A stretch of 64,000 nucleotides of DNA from Sacculina carcini (GCA_916048095.2 OU696579.1:2728001-2792000), one strand, 5' to 3'. Numbered from the stretch's first letter, positions 32,477 through 43,429 are shown. Notes: a model not told the origin generated them from the sequence alone. A program made the numbers and translations.

Positions 32477-33093
32477 TGTGGCGCCTGTGCAAATGTAGGT
32501 CAAAAACATTTGCCCATACACCACAAACACACACTCTACCAGCGCTTCAGCGGTACGCGTCCCGGAGGTGTATGTCCCCTGCACACAGACATACACCACG
32601 TACAAACACCAGCCAACGCGCACCACCCCGGCAGTGTCGCGTCCCGGAGGTGTATGTCCCCTGCACACAGACATACACCACGTACAAACACCAGTCAGTG
32701 CGCACCAACCCTCTTCAGTGTCTGGGCCAACATCTGGTTCGCATCCGCCTGACCACATCCTCACCCAGGGATACAGCAGCCATCGAGGGCAACATCTGGT
32801 CCACATCCGTGCTCCCAGACCATATGTGACCCAGAACACCAGGCGACAACATACGCACATACACACACATTCCCAATCACACACGCCAGCGATGTATAAA
32901 ACACCGACACACACACTCTTCCACAACCAGTCCACAGAACTCACCCTGTTGCTGGCTCGCTCTGTTGTTCACCATTGCTTGTGTTTTGTTTCGCCACAGT
33001 AAGTAACCGCCTCTGAACTGTGATCTCTTGTAAATATATATTGTGTTGTCGTCCCCCATTGTGTCGTTCACCAGACCCAGGGGGGTTGCAACA
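32477..33093 (+). repeat. Element H 5' LTR
   Basis: Contains two copies of an about 80-bp unit (CCCGGAGGTGTATGTCCCCT...) at about 32560-32720; a solo LTR of the same family at 58187-58706 has one. Confidence 0.9.
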
Positions 33094-33337
33094 AAGTGGT
33101 GACCCCGACATGATCACTTAATTGAGTTTTTTGGCTACAGCTCTGATTGTGGTTGTTTTGCCATTACGCCGCGCACTATGTCGTTTGACAAGCCCACTGG
33201 GTGTCGTTTGACAAGCCCACTGCCCGCCCCCGCCATTCGTTGAAGACAGCCCACACAACTGGGTAATTCAGCTCGAGCTTTACTTCAAGTGCACAAAAAT
33301 CAGCAATGAAGAAACGCGGTTCCAGACGGCAGTTTCT

Positions 33338-34042
33338 ATGCTGCCAGCGCACCACGTCATGGAGTTCGTCGACCTCATTCGGCAGCCTCCTGACGACTGC
33401 TACACACAGCTGTGCGCCGCGCTGCAGTCTCGACTCGGCAAATCGGCGGAGGAAAAACTCAGGTCAGTGTTAAGCGCTCAAGAGCTAGGTGACCGCAAGC
33501 CCACACAGTTTCTGCGTCATTTGCAGGAATTAAGTTCGCCGTATTTGAAAGACGGCGAGTCTGAACTGGTACGGCAGATCTTCATGAAGGCGATGCCTGA
33601 AGCAGCAGCTCCGTTTCTCCAATTCCTGCCGGCAGACACAACTCTAGAAACACTTGCAGGTACAGCCGACCGAGTGATATCATCACTGCCGAAAGCGACG
33701 GCTCTCATAAGCGCCGTAAGTGGCCACACACGCAGAACAGAGCGCCCGTGCGAAACTACAGGCGGGAGCTGCACACAATGTACGGCGAACGCAAGGGAGC
33801 TAGCGGCCGTCAAACGTCAGCTGGACGAAATTCAGCGCCATCTGCAGAGATTATCCGCGGAACCACGTCGCCCCGCCTCTTCTACCCAGCGCGTACAGAG
33901 GCGTTCACAGTCTCGAGGTCGCTTGGCGGAGCTCGACGACAACGACTCGAACTCAGGTACCGTGCGCTGGTATCACAAACATTTCGGCGCTAGAGCCAAA
34001 GCCTGCGTCAAACCGTGCACGTTTGATTTAAACTTGCAATGA
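33338..34042 (+). CDS. Element H gag
   Basis: CsRn1-type capsid: MLPAHHVMEFVDLIRQPPDD, RKPTQFLRHLQELSSPYL, RQIFMKAMPEAAAPFLQFLP, then an Arg/Ser-rich stretch and RWYHKHFGARAKACVKPC. A probable earlier start lies near 33178, where a 22-bp stretch is duplicated. Confidence 0.85.
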   Translation: MLPAHHVMEFVDLIRQPPDDCYTQLCAALQSRLGKSAEEKLRSVLSAQELGDRKPTQFLRHLQELSSPYLKDGESELVRQIFMKAMPEAAAPFLQFLPADTTLETLAGTADRVISSLPKATALISAVSGHTRRTERPCETTGGSCTQCTANARELAAVKRQLDEIQRHLQRLSAEPRRPASSTQRVQRRSQSRGRLAELDDNDSNSGTVRWYHKHFGARAKACVKPCTFDLNLQ

Positions 34043-36021
34043 GGAGCGATAAGCCAGGTTCGCCCCTCATCATCGCATCTACTGGCCAGAATGACACACC
34101 GTTTTTTATCCAGGATTCAACCACCGGTATCAAGTTTTTGATCGACACTGGTGCACAGTACAGCATACTATCGTACCAATCAACTGATCAGCCATCTCCG
34201 CTAGTCCTACAAGCAGTCAACAATAGCCGTATCAACACGTTCGGCACTAAAGACGTAACTGTGTCTCTAGGCTTGCGCCGCAACTTCCTGTGGTCGTTTC
34301 TTCTGGCCGACATAGATTTTTCTATCATCGGGTGTGATTTCCTGGCGCATCACAACATCAGCGTCAACCCACGGCTGCGACAACTCATCGACAACGAGAC
34401 AAAACTCACGGTAAGCGGCAACAAGACACGCGCATCTCCGCAAATAGCGTTATGCCTCAACAACTCAAACTGTACATTTCAGCAGCTTCTTGCCAAGTAC
34501 CCCCGCCTCACGTCGTCACCGATCGTCGGAGGAGAACAGCAGCACAGTGTGTATCATCGAATCGAAACAACCGGTCAGCCCGTGTACTGCCGACCACGGC
34601 GACTCGACACCGCCAGACTTCAGCTCGCCAAACGTGAGTTTCAAAACATGCTGACACAAGACATTGTTCGCCCCAGCAAAAGCCAATACGCTAGCGCTCT
34701 GCATATGGTGCCTAAATCCGCGCCTGGCGAGTGGCGCCCGTGCGGCGACTATCGCGCTCTAAACAGAATTACGGTCGCAGACAGATACAGCTTACCTTAT
34801 CTGCAGGACTTTACTGTCTCATTGCATGGCGCCAAAATATTCTCAAAGATAGATCTCGCCAAAGCGTATTTTCAAATACCAGTACATCCTGATGATGTTC
34901 ACAAGACCGCCATCACTACACCGTTTGGTCTTTTCGAGATGACCAGAATGCCATTTGGCCTGCGCAACAGTGCGCAAGCAATGCAACGGTTGATGGATAC
35001 GGTGCTACGAGGGTTGTCTTTTACGTTTGTGTACATAGATGATATTTTGATTGCCAGCAAATCTCACGAAGAGCACCTTGAACACATCGAAACTGTCTTC
35101 AAACGCCTCGACAAATTCGGAATTCGAGTGAACCCAGGACAATGTGTATTCGCTGTAAATACTCTCACATTTCTCGGTCACACAATTACCAAACATAGTA
35201 TCACACCTACGAATGACAAGATCGCCGCTGTCAAGGACTTCCCAAAGCCTCAAACACAACAACTGAGGAGGTTCCTAGGAATGATAAACTTTTATCACAG
35301 ATTTTTCCCCCATGCAGCTGAAACTCTTGGTCCGCTCCATCGTCTGGTCGACCACAAGAAACGACGATACAAGGCGCCTATCGAGTGGACGCAGGCAGCC
35401 GACGAGGCATTCACTGAAGCCAAGAAAAATATATGCGACGCCACTGTACTCAGCCACCAGGATCCAGACGCAAAGTTCGGCGTATTCACGGATGCCAGCA
35501 ATTTCGGCATAGGATGTGTTCTGCAACAGCTGCAACAAGGTATGTGGAAGCCACTTGCATTCTGGTCACAAAAACTGTCGCCCGCACAGCAAAAGTACAG
35601 CGCGTTTGGGCGAGAATTGTTGGCATCATACATGGCCATCCGCCATTTCAGGCCGTTCGTCGAAGGTCGCCAATTTGTTCTCGTCACTGACCACAAACCG
35701 TTGGTACACGCGATCAGGTCATCGACAACAATCCATTCACCGCGAGAACAGCGACACCTTGACTACATTGTGCAATTCACGACGAATGTAGAGCACAACA
35801 GCGGCGCAGATAACGTCGTCTCCGACGCATGGTCAAGGATAGCCAGTGTCCACAGCATCATCGATCTGTTGCAGCTATCTCAAGAACAGGCGCACGACGA
35901 CGACATAAACACGCTGAAAAAGGTAATCACACAAATTAAAAAATTACAAGCCGTTAGTTGTAAAAATTACAAATATCAAGCCGTTACCTACGCACGCAAA
36001 CGCCACAATCATCTGCGATGA
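34039..36021 (+). CDS. Element H protease, RT and RNase H
   Basis: 660-codon open frame overlapping gag by four bases. Protease FLIDTGAQYSILSY; RT YCRPRRLDTARLQLAKREF, PCGDYRALNRITVADRY, FSKIDLAKAYFQIPV, YIDDILIAS, RFLGMINFYHRFFP; RNase H FTDASNFGIGCVLQQ, FGRELLASYMAIRHF, TDHKPLVHAI, GADNVVSDAWSR. Confidence 0.92.
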   Translation: MRSDKPGSPLIIASTGQNDTPFFIQDSTTGIKFLIDTGAQYSILSYQSTDQPSPLVLQAVNNSRINTFGTKDVTVSLGLRRNFLWSFLLADIDFSIIGCDFLAHHNISVNPRLRQLIDNETKLTVSGNKTRASPQIALCLNNSNCTFQQLLAKYPRLTSSPIVGGEQQHSVYHRIETTGQPVYCRPRRLDTARLQLAKREFQNMLTQDIVRPSKSQYASALHMVPKSAPGEWRPCGDYRALNRITVADRYSLPYLQDFTVSLHGAKIFSKIDLAKAYFQIPVHPDDVHKTAITTPFGLFEMTRMPFGLRNSAQAMQRLMDTVLRGLSFTFVYIDDILIASKSHEEHLEHIETVFKRLDKFGIRVNPGQCVFAVNTLTFLGHTITKHSITPTNDKIAAVKDFPKPQTQQLRRFLGMINFYHRFFPHAAETLGPLHRLVDHKKRRYKAPIEWTQAADEAFTEAKKNICDATVLSHQDPDAKFGVFTDASNFGIGCVLQQLQQGMWKPLAFWSQKLSPAQQKYSAFGRELLASYMAIRHFRPFVEGRQFVLVTDHKPLVHAIRSSTTIHSPREQRHLDYIVQFTTNVEHNSGADNVVSDAWSRIASVHSIIDLLQLSQEQAHDDDINTLKKVITQIKKLQAVSCKNYKYQAVTYARKRHNHLR

Positions 36022-36289
36022 TTCCACAGGCACATCTCGGCCCATCGTGCCGAAGTCCATGCGAAAGCAAGTTTTTTGTGTTCTCCATAATTTGTCACAC
36101 CCCGGCCGAAAAGCCACACTGAAACTTATCTCTGACAGATTTGTGTGGCCATCTATGCGGCATGATGTGATGCAATGAACAACACAGTGCACACATTGCC
36201 AAACGTGCAAAGTCGCTCGTCACAATCGTTCGACACCTGCTCAGTTTTGTCTACCGTCAGGTCGCTCTCATAATATCCACATTGATATT

Positions 36290-37200
36290 GTGGGGCCATT
36301 GCCTTACTGTAAAGGCCAGCAGTACATATTGGCGATGATCGACAGATTTACCAGGTGGCCATTTACCAGTGAAGTCTGCCCAATGCCTGATATATCCGCA
36401 GACACAATTGCCCGCTGTTTCATCAGCACTTGGATATCCAGGTATGGCGTACCACACACCATTGTGTCCGAGCGAGGCTCACAGTTCACCTCTTGCCTGT
36501 GGCAACAAATCACGGCACGTCTCGGGGCTGAATCACTGCACACCACTGCCTACAACCCCAGCGCCAACGGCCTCGTCGACGCCTTCACCGACAACTCAAA
36601 TGTGCGCTACGCGACTGTCCAATTTGGATCGACCGCCTTCCAATCGTGATGCTGGGAATACGCGCCTCTGTCAAAGAATCGGTACAGTGCTCATCAGCAC
36701 AGCTGGTTTTAGGCACACCTATACGACTGCCAGGTGAAATGTTCGCCAACATGAGTGATATTTCACCCCAACAGGTCGCACGAGAACTGGCGGAGCACTT
36801 CGCAAGGATCCGCCCAGTACAGAGCAGGCCAACGACCACAGCTGACACATTTACTCTGCCTGCGCTCAACACTGCAGAATACGTGTTTGTGCGTAACGAC
36901 GGCCACCGTCGTCCTCTGCAGCCTGTCTACACTGGTCCGTACCGCGTGCTCAAGCGCACACCAAAAACATTTACGATTGAACGAAACGGCGAGGACACAA
37001 TCTGCGTGGACCGACTACGACCGGCTTTCTTGGAAAACGCTTCCATCAGCTTTCCACAAGACACCGCTGTATCCATCTTCCAGCCGCAATCTGCCCCCAG
37101 CAAAACTCCTGCGCGAAACTGCTCCGGATCAAGAATCCCGGTTATGCGTACGCGTATAACTCGTTCCGGTCATGTTGTCCGCCCCCAGTCCGTTTTTCTC
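36290..37200 (+). pseudogene. Element H integrase blocks
   Basis: Core motifs GPLPYCKGQQYILAMIDRFT, VSERGSQFTSCLW and YNPSANGLVDAF, followed by a C-terminal block with RPLQPVYTGPYRVLKRT. The 3' LTR starts at 37222. Confidence 0.8.
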
Positions 37201-37221
37201 CTTGAACTGGAGGGGGGCTCC

Positions 37222-37427
37222 TGTGGCGCCTGTGCAAATGTAGGTCAAAAACATTTGCCCATACACCACAAACACATACTCTACCAGCGCTTCAGCGGTA
37301 CGCGTCCCGGAGGTGTATGTCCCCTGCACACAGACATACACCACGTACAAACACCAGCCAACGCGCACCAGCCCGGTGCAGTGTCGCGTCCCGGAGGTGT
37401 ATGTCCCCTGCACACAGACATACACCA
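37222..37427 (+). repeat. Element H 3' LTR, left portion
   Basis: Matches the start of 32477-33093 and ends at the insertion of element I. The last five bases, CACCA, are the duplicated target. Confidence 0.9.
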
Positions 37428-37651
37428 TGTCGCTCCTTTTTCCATCGTTTATTTCATTTACATTGTTGTTGATTGGCAGCCTTACAATTTATATATTGTG
37501 TGTCGTGCGTATGTTTGAGTTCGGGAGAGACACGCGGTTGGTGTAGCAGAACTTGTGTGTTTTTTTGTGTCGTTCGTTCAGCCGTTTGGAATAAATTGTG
37601 TGCAGATAGATCGTTCCAGGAGTTTGTTTAGGTCGTGTATTTGCCGCGACA
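37428..37651 (+). repeat. Element I 5' LTR
   Basis: 224-bp direct repeat of 52561-52784, with an AATAAA signal at about 37591. Confidence 0.92.
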
Positions 37652-37700
37652 TTTTTTGGTGCCGAAACCCGGGACACTATTGTACTTTTGTTTTGTTTCT

Positions 37701-38555
37701 ATGGCTGATATCGAAAAATTGAAGAGAAAGCGTGCTGCTTCACAATCTTGGGTCAAGTGCACGGCTTCCAAACTTGAGGAGTTTATCAAACCAGAATGTG
37801 AGTTTGACTCAGTGAAGATAAGAAATTGTTTAATCGACCTTGATTCAAAACTGTCGAAATTGCAGGACATTCAGTCCGAAATCGAACTTGTTTTGGAAGA
37901 AGATGAATTGCTACAGGACATTGAGACTGTTGGCAATTTTCTTGATGGGATTCATGTTATTAGAGATAACGCAATGTCTCTAATTGAAAAACAGTCGGCT
38001 TCATGTCAGAAAAGCGTGGCTGGTAGTTTGACTTCCAGCACGGTAGATGTGAAACTTCCAAAATTGGAATTGCCGAAATTTGGCGGCAATGTTCGAGACT
38101 GGTTTAGTTTTTGGGAATCATTTGAAAGCTGTGTTGACAGCTCAGATTTATCGAACATCAGTAAGTTTTCGTATTTGCTTTCTGTGCTACATGGGGATGC
38201 TCGGAAATGTATAAGTGGATTGTCTTTAACTGGCGACAATTACCCAGTAGCTTGTGATCTGCTAAGGGAACGTTTTGGTCGAAAAGAGTATATTATATAT
38301 ACCCACGTTCAGGAGCTTCTGGGGCTTGTTTTGAAGCAGCCTCAAGGGTTCAGAAACCTATACGAAGAACTGATGGTCCACATCAGAAGCCTTGAGTCGC
38401 TAGATATTTCTGGTTCTAGTTATGGTGTGATTCTCACGCCGATGATTGTCTCACAGCTCCCTGAAAAGGTGAGAATGACTTGGGCGCGACAGAGTGCTGG
38501 CAAGGAGTCTGACCTTACAGGTCTTCTCGAATTTCTGAAAAACGAGGTGGAGTCT
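37701..38555 (+). CDS. Element I gag (BEL/Pao type)
   Basis: Begins MADIEKLKRKRAASQSW; an N-terminal coiled region, then VKLPKLELPKFGGNVRDWFS, the classic BEL/Pao gag core entry, and ISKFSYLLSVLHGDARKCIS. Bounded by element L on the right. Confidence 0.88.
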
Positions 38556-38847
38556 TGTGAGCGGAGGATAGGCAGTACACGGTGGAGTTGAAGGTGTCAT
38601 GTTTCAGTGTGAGAGGAGAGGGCGCTAGTTGGCTGTGCGTCCATGAGTGTATGTCTGTCTGTTGTATTAGCACGAGCGGTTCGTGCCTAGAGGCGTCGAG
38701 GCGTGTATGTCGGTATGTGTAGTATACAGGGAGTCGCGAGGAGTGTTCGTTCGTGTGTGGTCGTTGTTGTGCGTAGTGCTTGAGTCTGCGATGTCTGATT
38801 GTATTGTGAACGTGTCAGTGGAGTAGTCTGCGTGTGATAAGTGTACG
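38556..38847 (+). repeat. Element L 5' LTR, left portion
   Basis: Matches 47377 onward; interrupted after GTGTACG by element K. Confidence 0.9.
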
Positions 38848-39298
38848 TGTGGTGTATTACTGTGGTATTAGTGCGTGTGTGTGTGCGTTAGGGATATGGT
38901 GTTTGCATAAGCAAGTGTGTATGTGTATGTGAGTGAAAGTGTGCGTGTTGGTGTGGCTGTGATCCTTGCGCGAGCGGTAGGTGTTTGTTTTGTGAATGCG
39001 TGCGTGTCTGGTTGTACAGGCAGATGGTGTGCATGTATGTGTTTGTGTGTGGGAGCGCGCGTGTACTGTACTGTGTTGGTAACTAGGGGAAATGTGGAGC
39101 GTTCGAGGGCAGTTGGTTTAGTGGTGTGAGCTGGGAGCGTGGGGCGAACGAGTGCGTTGGCAAGAGGGTATCTGTGTTGTGTGGAGTTAACGCTTTGTTG
39201 CGGGATCGTGTAGATTCGTGCGTGGATTCGTGGTCATTAACATATCGCAGTTTTCATCACGTTATTTTTTCTGTACATCGTTGTTGAATACATTCACA
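38848..39298 (+). repeat. Element K 5' LTR
   Basis: 451-bp GT-rich direct repeat of 42979-43429 with about one difference. Confidence 0.93.
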
Positions 39299-39313
39299 AG
39301 CTATTTCGGCACA

Positions 39314-40069
39314 ATGGCAAATATGAAGCTTCATGAGATCCTGCGACAGTTCGATGGAGGGCAGGACGTCGTTCAGTGGATAAACAAGTTCGAAAGAGTT
39401 GCAAAACTGCAGAAGATCGACGATTTGGCCAACGTGCTGCCGCTTTTTCTTGACGGAAAAGCCTACGATGTGTATAATGAGATGAACGAGCAGAAGAAGG
39501 AAGTGTACGAAGACGTCAGAACGAAACTCCTCGATGCTTTTTCCGCCAATCGGTTCACCGCATACGAAAGATTCGCATGCAGCAAGTGGAGCGGTGAAAC
39601 CGCGGACGTTTATATGTCCGCTCTGAGGAAACTTGCAAAACTGGCCGAAATCGAGAACGAGGACGTTCTCAAAAATGCTTTCGTGGTCGGTATGCCGCGA
39701 GATGTGTCTCGGGAGCTTAGAACAATGCCGAACATAAAGACGATTGGACTGGATGCCGTGATAGAAAGAGCCCGGGTATTGTTGGAGGATGATAGCGGAG
39801 ACGCGGCGATGGTCTCAAAGAACGCGCAACCTAGACCGGTCGAGGACAAGAAGCTGTACGGCGGGTGCTTTTTGTGCGGAGGACCGCACTTGGCGAGGAA
39901 CTGTGGTCGTGCCGTTCGTAGAGGACGTCGCCAGGTGGAATGCTTCCGATGTGGAGGACCGCACTTTAGGCGATACTGCCCGCAGCCTTCAGACGTCGTT
40001 GACTACTCGGGAAACGACGAGGGGAGAACTGGTGCGCCGGCAGTTCTCCCGGCTCCCAACGGGCAGTAG
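39314..40069 (+). CDS. Element K gag
   Basis: Begins MANMKLHEILRQFDGGQDV. Capsid-like helices (FERVAKLQKIDDLANVLPLF, AYERFACSKWSGETADVYMS) and two zinc knuckles, CFLCGGPHLARNC and CFRCGGPHFRRYC. Confidence 0.88.
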   Translation: MANMKLHEILRQFDGGQDVVQWINKFERVAKLQKIDDLANVLPLFLDGKAYDVYNEMNEQKKEVYEDVRTKLLDAFSANRFTAYERFACSKWSGETADVYMSALRKLAKLAEIENEDVLKNAFVVGMPRDVSRELRTMPNIKTIGLDAVIERARVLLEDDSGDAAMVSKNAQPRPVEDKKLYGGCFLCGGPHLARNCGRAVRRGRRQVECFRCGGPHFRRYCPQPSDVVDYSGNDEGRTGAPAVLPAPNGQ

Positions 40070-40110
40070 AGGCGTTACCGTGTGTCCCAGCCACTGTCAA
40101 CGGACATCAA

Positions 40111-40602
40111 ATGAGTGCGGTTGTCGATACGGGATGCACCAAAACGATGGTACTGCGACAATACGTTGGTCGTGTTCATGGTTCTTGTCGTGTTACTAGT
40201 GTTGATGGTCGGAGTGTCGAGTGCGCGGGTACCGCGACGGTGCTGTTGTCCGTTGGAGGTGAGCTCTTTCGTTTTCATGTTATTGTAGTTGATAAGTTGT
40301 TGGGTGACGTCAGAATGATTCTTGGGATGGACGCGATCATGAGGCTTGGGGGCGCTTATATTGGAGCAGGAGGAGTGGTGTTTGGTGCGAGAGGTGTCCA
40401 GCGAGGTGTTTCGAGCGAGGGCAAATTGGTAGGCCCGGTGAAAGATGCTGTCTGCGTAGTGAGCGAGAGTACACGGCGTGACTGCGGGGAAACGCCCATT
40501 GAGAATGCGACACGTTGTAATTTCATTGATGACTGTGACTTTGAGGCGAAATTTGACGGCAACGGCTGGGTGGTCAAATGGAAGTGGGCCTGTTTTGAGT
40601 AA
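40111..40602 (+). CDS. Element K protease
   Basis: MSAVVDTGCTKTMVLRQYV is an aspartic-protease entry (DTG); RMILGMDAIMRLGGAYI supplies the later ILGMD motif typical of retropepsins. Confidence 0.82.
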   Translation: MSAVVDTGCTKTMVLRQYVGRVHGSCRVTSVDGRSVECAGTATVLLSVGGELFRFHVIVVDKLLGDVRMILGMDAIMRLGGAYIGAGGVVFGARGVQRGVSSEGKLVGPVKDAVCVVSESTRRDCGETPIENATRCNFIDDCDFEAKFDGNGWVVKWKWACFE

Positions 40603-41335
40603 TACTGTCGGTTGTTACAACAGTGTTCGTGATCCAAAACTGAAGCCAAGATTTGACGAAGAGATCAAACGTTGGATCTCACTTGGTTGGCTGAAACCAT
40701 GTAACTCTGCTGGTGGTGTTTTGCCTTTGATGGCAGTTGACCAATCCAACAAGAATAAGGTGAGACCTGTGCTCGACTTCAGGGAACTTAATGCGCACGT
40801 ACAATGCCACGCAGGCTACGACGCACCGGTATGTGGTGAAACACTCAGAAGATGGAGGAAATGGACAGCCCCTCTGAAATTGGTTGATTTAAAATCATCT
40901 TACTTACAGATTGGAGTGGATGAAAGCCTTTGGAAGTACCAACAAGTGGAGTACGGGAATTCGAGATTCTTTCTGACAAGGCTTGGATTTGGGCTCAACT
41001 GCGCACCCCGCATCATGACCAAGATTCTAGCTAAGGTTTTGAGCCAAGACGAGCGCATTCAAAGTGCCACTGACTCGTACATCGACGACATACTGGTGAA
41101 CGAAAGCGTCGTCAGTGCAGATGAAGTAGTTCTCCATCTCCGGAAATACGGGCTAGTCGCAAAGGATCCCGAAAAATTAGACAACGGGCGTGTGCTCGGT
41201 TTGCAACTAGTTACCCACGGAAGTGGTGAGTTGATGTTTCGGCGAGGTAACAAGGTGCCAAAATCCGTTGAAGCTGGGCTTACTAAACGTGGCCTATTTC
41301 GCTATGTGGGAAGCCGGTGGGGCACTACCCTGTAG
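40478..41335 (+). CDS. Element K reverse transcriptase
   Basis: RT motifs VRPVLDFRELNAHVQCH, LVDLKSSYLQIGVD, LTRLGFGLNCAPRIMTKIL and SYIDDILVNE, with GRVLGLQL after. The GFGLNCAP palm variant and short spacing set K and L apart from the other Ty3 elements here. Confidence 0.85.
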   Translation: MTAGKRPLRMRHVVISLMTVTLRRNLTATAGWSNGSGPVLSNTVGCYNSVRDPKLKPRFDEEIKRWISLGWLKPCNSAGGVLPLMAVDQSNKNKVRPVLDFRELNAHVQCHAGYDAPVCGETLRRWRKWTAPLKLVDLKSSYLQIGVDESLWKYQQVEYGNSRFFLTRLGFGLNCAPRIMTKILAKVLSQDERIQSATDSYIDDILVNESVVSADEVVLHLRKYGLVAKDPEKLDNGRVLGLQLVTHGSGELMFRRGNKVPKSVEAGLTKRGLFRYVGSRWGTTL

Positions 41336-42924
41336 CGGGTTGGTTAAGGGTGGCAACCAGTTTCGTGAAGAGGTCATCACAGGAGTGTGCATGGGAGGAC
41401 GTTGTCAGTGAGAGCACATCGAAAATGGCGAACTCGATGCTTGGAATGGTTGAAGAATGTGACCCTGTTCGAGGAAAGTGGTATGTACCCAAATCAAAGA
41501 AAGGAAAGGTGTGGTGTGATGCCAGCAGTTTGGCATTGGGTGTTTTGCTGGAAATGGACGGATCAGGAGTGGAAGACGCATCATGGTTGCGCAAAACGAA
41601 TGACGCCAATCACATTAACCTTGTCGAGCTGGACGCCGTACTGAAGGGAATCAATCTAGCTGTCAAGTGGGGTTTGGACGAGATTGAGGTGATTACTGAT
41701 GCAATGACAGTTATGGGGTGGCTGAGGTCTACGCTTAGTGGTGAGCGCAGAGTGAAGAGTAGCAGTGCGGCTGAAGTGCTGATTCTGCGCCGGCTGGGCC
41801 TCCTGAGCGCCATGGTCACCGAGCTTGCGATCACAATCAAACCCTCATTCATAAGGTCTGAAAGTAACAAAGCGGATAGGCTAACGCGTGTTCCCAAGTC
41901 ATGGCTGGAACTACGCCGTGAGAAGAGTGCGGAAATATGTGCATTGACACTTCATGAAATGCATGCACAACATCATTTTGGAGTGGACAAAACTCTCTCG
42001 TTGGCGAGAATGGTGGACCCAGATACGACGAGGTCCCAGGTAAAAAGATGCGTCAGAGAGTGCGTTCAATGCCAGTCGATTGATCCGGCGCCGTCCAGCC
42101 ATCAACCTGGATATCTGAGTGTGGACGAAAACTGGTGTCGACTGGCGGCAGATGTGACCCAGTACAGAGGCCAGTCTTATCTGACAATCGTGGATTCTGG
42201 GCCTTGTAGGTTCGCCGTGTGGAAAAGAATACGGTCGGAAAACGCTGACGATATCGCGAGGGTAATTCACGAGCTTTTCCTCGAACGTGGACCGGCTGCA
42301 GAACTTCTCCTAGACAACAGCCCAGCTTTCAAATCATCAAAGCTTGCGGATGTTTGCGATAGATGGGGTGTGAAGCGCAGATATCGTGCAGCATATAGAC
42401 CCTCAGGTAACGGAATCGTCGAGCGGCACCATAGGACGATCAAGCGTATGGCGGAGCGGTGCAGAACAACACCTATCGAGGTGTTGTTTTGGTACAATAT
42501 GGCCCCAGCAGATTCCAACGAGGCGACGGTGTCCCCCGCGCATGGCATTTATAAGTATCAGTGGCGACATCCGTCGGCGAGGAAGGATCTTCCTGAGGAA
42601 GATGGTGGTGTCTGGCGTGTTGGTGATGACGTCTGGGTGAAGCCGCCGGATGCACGTTGTACGACGCGCTGGAGAAGAGGTCGCATCACCGGAGTAGTTT
42701 CGCCCAACAACGTCGAAGTTGACGGTGTGTCACGCCACGTTCTGGACATTCGGCGAGTATTAGGGAGGGAGTCCGAGGACGAGAGCGAATGTTCACAGGA
42801 CGAGACGGATCCGGTGATTTCCCAAGGACGTGTCGAGAACGTGGATCAAGAGCCGGAACCCGAGTTTGTGCCAAGGTCAACGCGAGAAAGACGAGCACCG
42901 GCGTGGCTCGACGACTACGTATAA
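41317..42924 (+). CDS. Element K RNase H and integrase
   Basis: RNase H VWCDASSLALGVLLEMDG, HINLVELDAVLKGINLAVKW and VITDAMTVMGWL; integrase finger LHEMHAQHHFGV with CVQCQSID, core LAADVTQYRGQSYLTIVDSG, LLDNSPAFKSSKLA, YRPSGNGIVERHHRTIKRMA; terminus STRERRAPAWLDDYV. Confidence 0.88.
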   Translation: MGHYPVAGWLRVATSFVKRSSQECAWEDVVSESTSKMANSMLGMVEECDPVRGKWYVPKSKKGKVWCDASSLALGVLLEMDGSGVEDASWLRKTNDANHINLVELDAVLKGINLAVKWGLDEIEVITDAMTVMGWLRSTLSGERRVKSSSAAEVLILRRLGLLSAMVTELAITIKPSFIRSESNKADRLTRVPKSWLELRREKSAEICALTLHEMHAQHHFGVDKTLSLARMVDPDTTRSQVKRCVRECVQCQSIDPAPSSHQPGYLSVDENWCRLAADVTQYRGQSYLTIVDSGPCRFAVWKRIRSENADDIARVIHELFLERGPAAELLLDNSPAFKSSKLADVCDRWGVKRRYRAAYRPSGNGIVERHHRTIKRMAERCRTTPIEVLFWYNMAPADSNEATVSPAHGIYKYQWRHPSARKDLPEEDGGVWRVGDDVWVKPPDARCTTRWRRGRITGVVSPNNVEVDGVSRHVLDIRRVLGRESEDESECSQDETDPVISQGRVENVDQEPEPEFVPRSTRERRAPAWLDDYV

Positions 42925-42978
42925 CTTTACCTGTATGTTAATATGTCTGATAATTTTGATGTGTACATCATGGGGGCG

Positions 42979-43429
42979 TGTGGTGTATTACTGTGGTATT
43001 AGTGCGTGTGTGTGTGCGTTAGGGATATGGTGTTTGCATAAGCAAGTGTGTATGTGTATGTGAGTGAAAGTGTGCGTGTTGGTGTGGCTGTGATCCTTGC
43101 GCGAGCGGTAGGTGTTTGTTTTGTGAATGCGTGCGTGTCTGGTTGTACAGGCAGATGGTGTGCATGTATGTGTTTGTGTGTGGGAGCGCGCGTGTACTGT
43201 ACTGTGTTGGTAACTAGGGGAAATGTGGAGCGTTCGAGGGCAGTTGGTTTAGTGGTGTGAACTGGGAGCGTGGGGCGAACGAGTGCGTTGGCAAGAGGGT
43301 ATCTGTGTTGTGTGGAGTTAACGCTTTGTTGCGGGATCGTGTAGATTCGTGCGTGGATTCGTGGTCATTAACATATCGCAGTTTTCATCACGTTATTTTT
43401 TCTGTACATCGTTGTTGAATACATTCACA
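42979..43429 (+). repeat. Element K 3' LTR
   Basis: 451-bp direct repeat of 38848-39298, preceded by a short purine run (TGGGGGCG). Confidence 0.93.

Larger units (their letters stand above)
38848..43429 (+). mobile_element. Element K: divergent Ty3/gypsy-like element inserted in the LTR of L, near whole
   Basis: 451-bp LTRs (38848-39298 and 42979-43429, TGTGGTGT...CATTCACA) differing at about one base. Five-bp duplication GTACG / GTATG, one base changed (38843-38847 and 43430-43434). Coding blocks: gag 39314-40069, protease 40111-40602, RT 40478-41335, RNase H-integrase 41317-42924. There is no TGG-type primer site; AGCTATTTCGGC directly follows the LTR. The innermost element of nest 2 and among the youngest. 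Confidence 0.93.
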
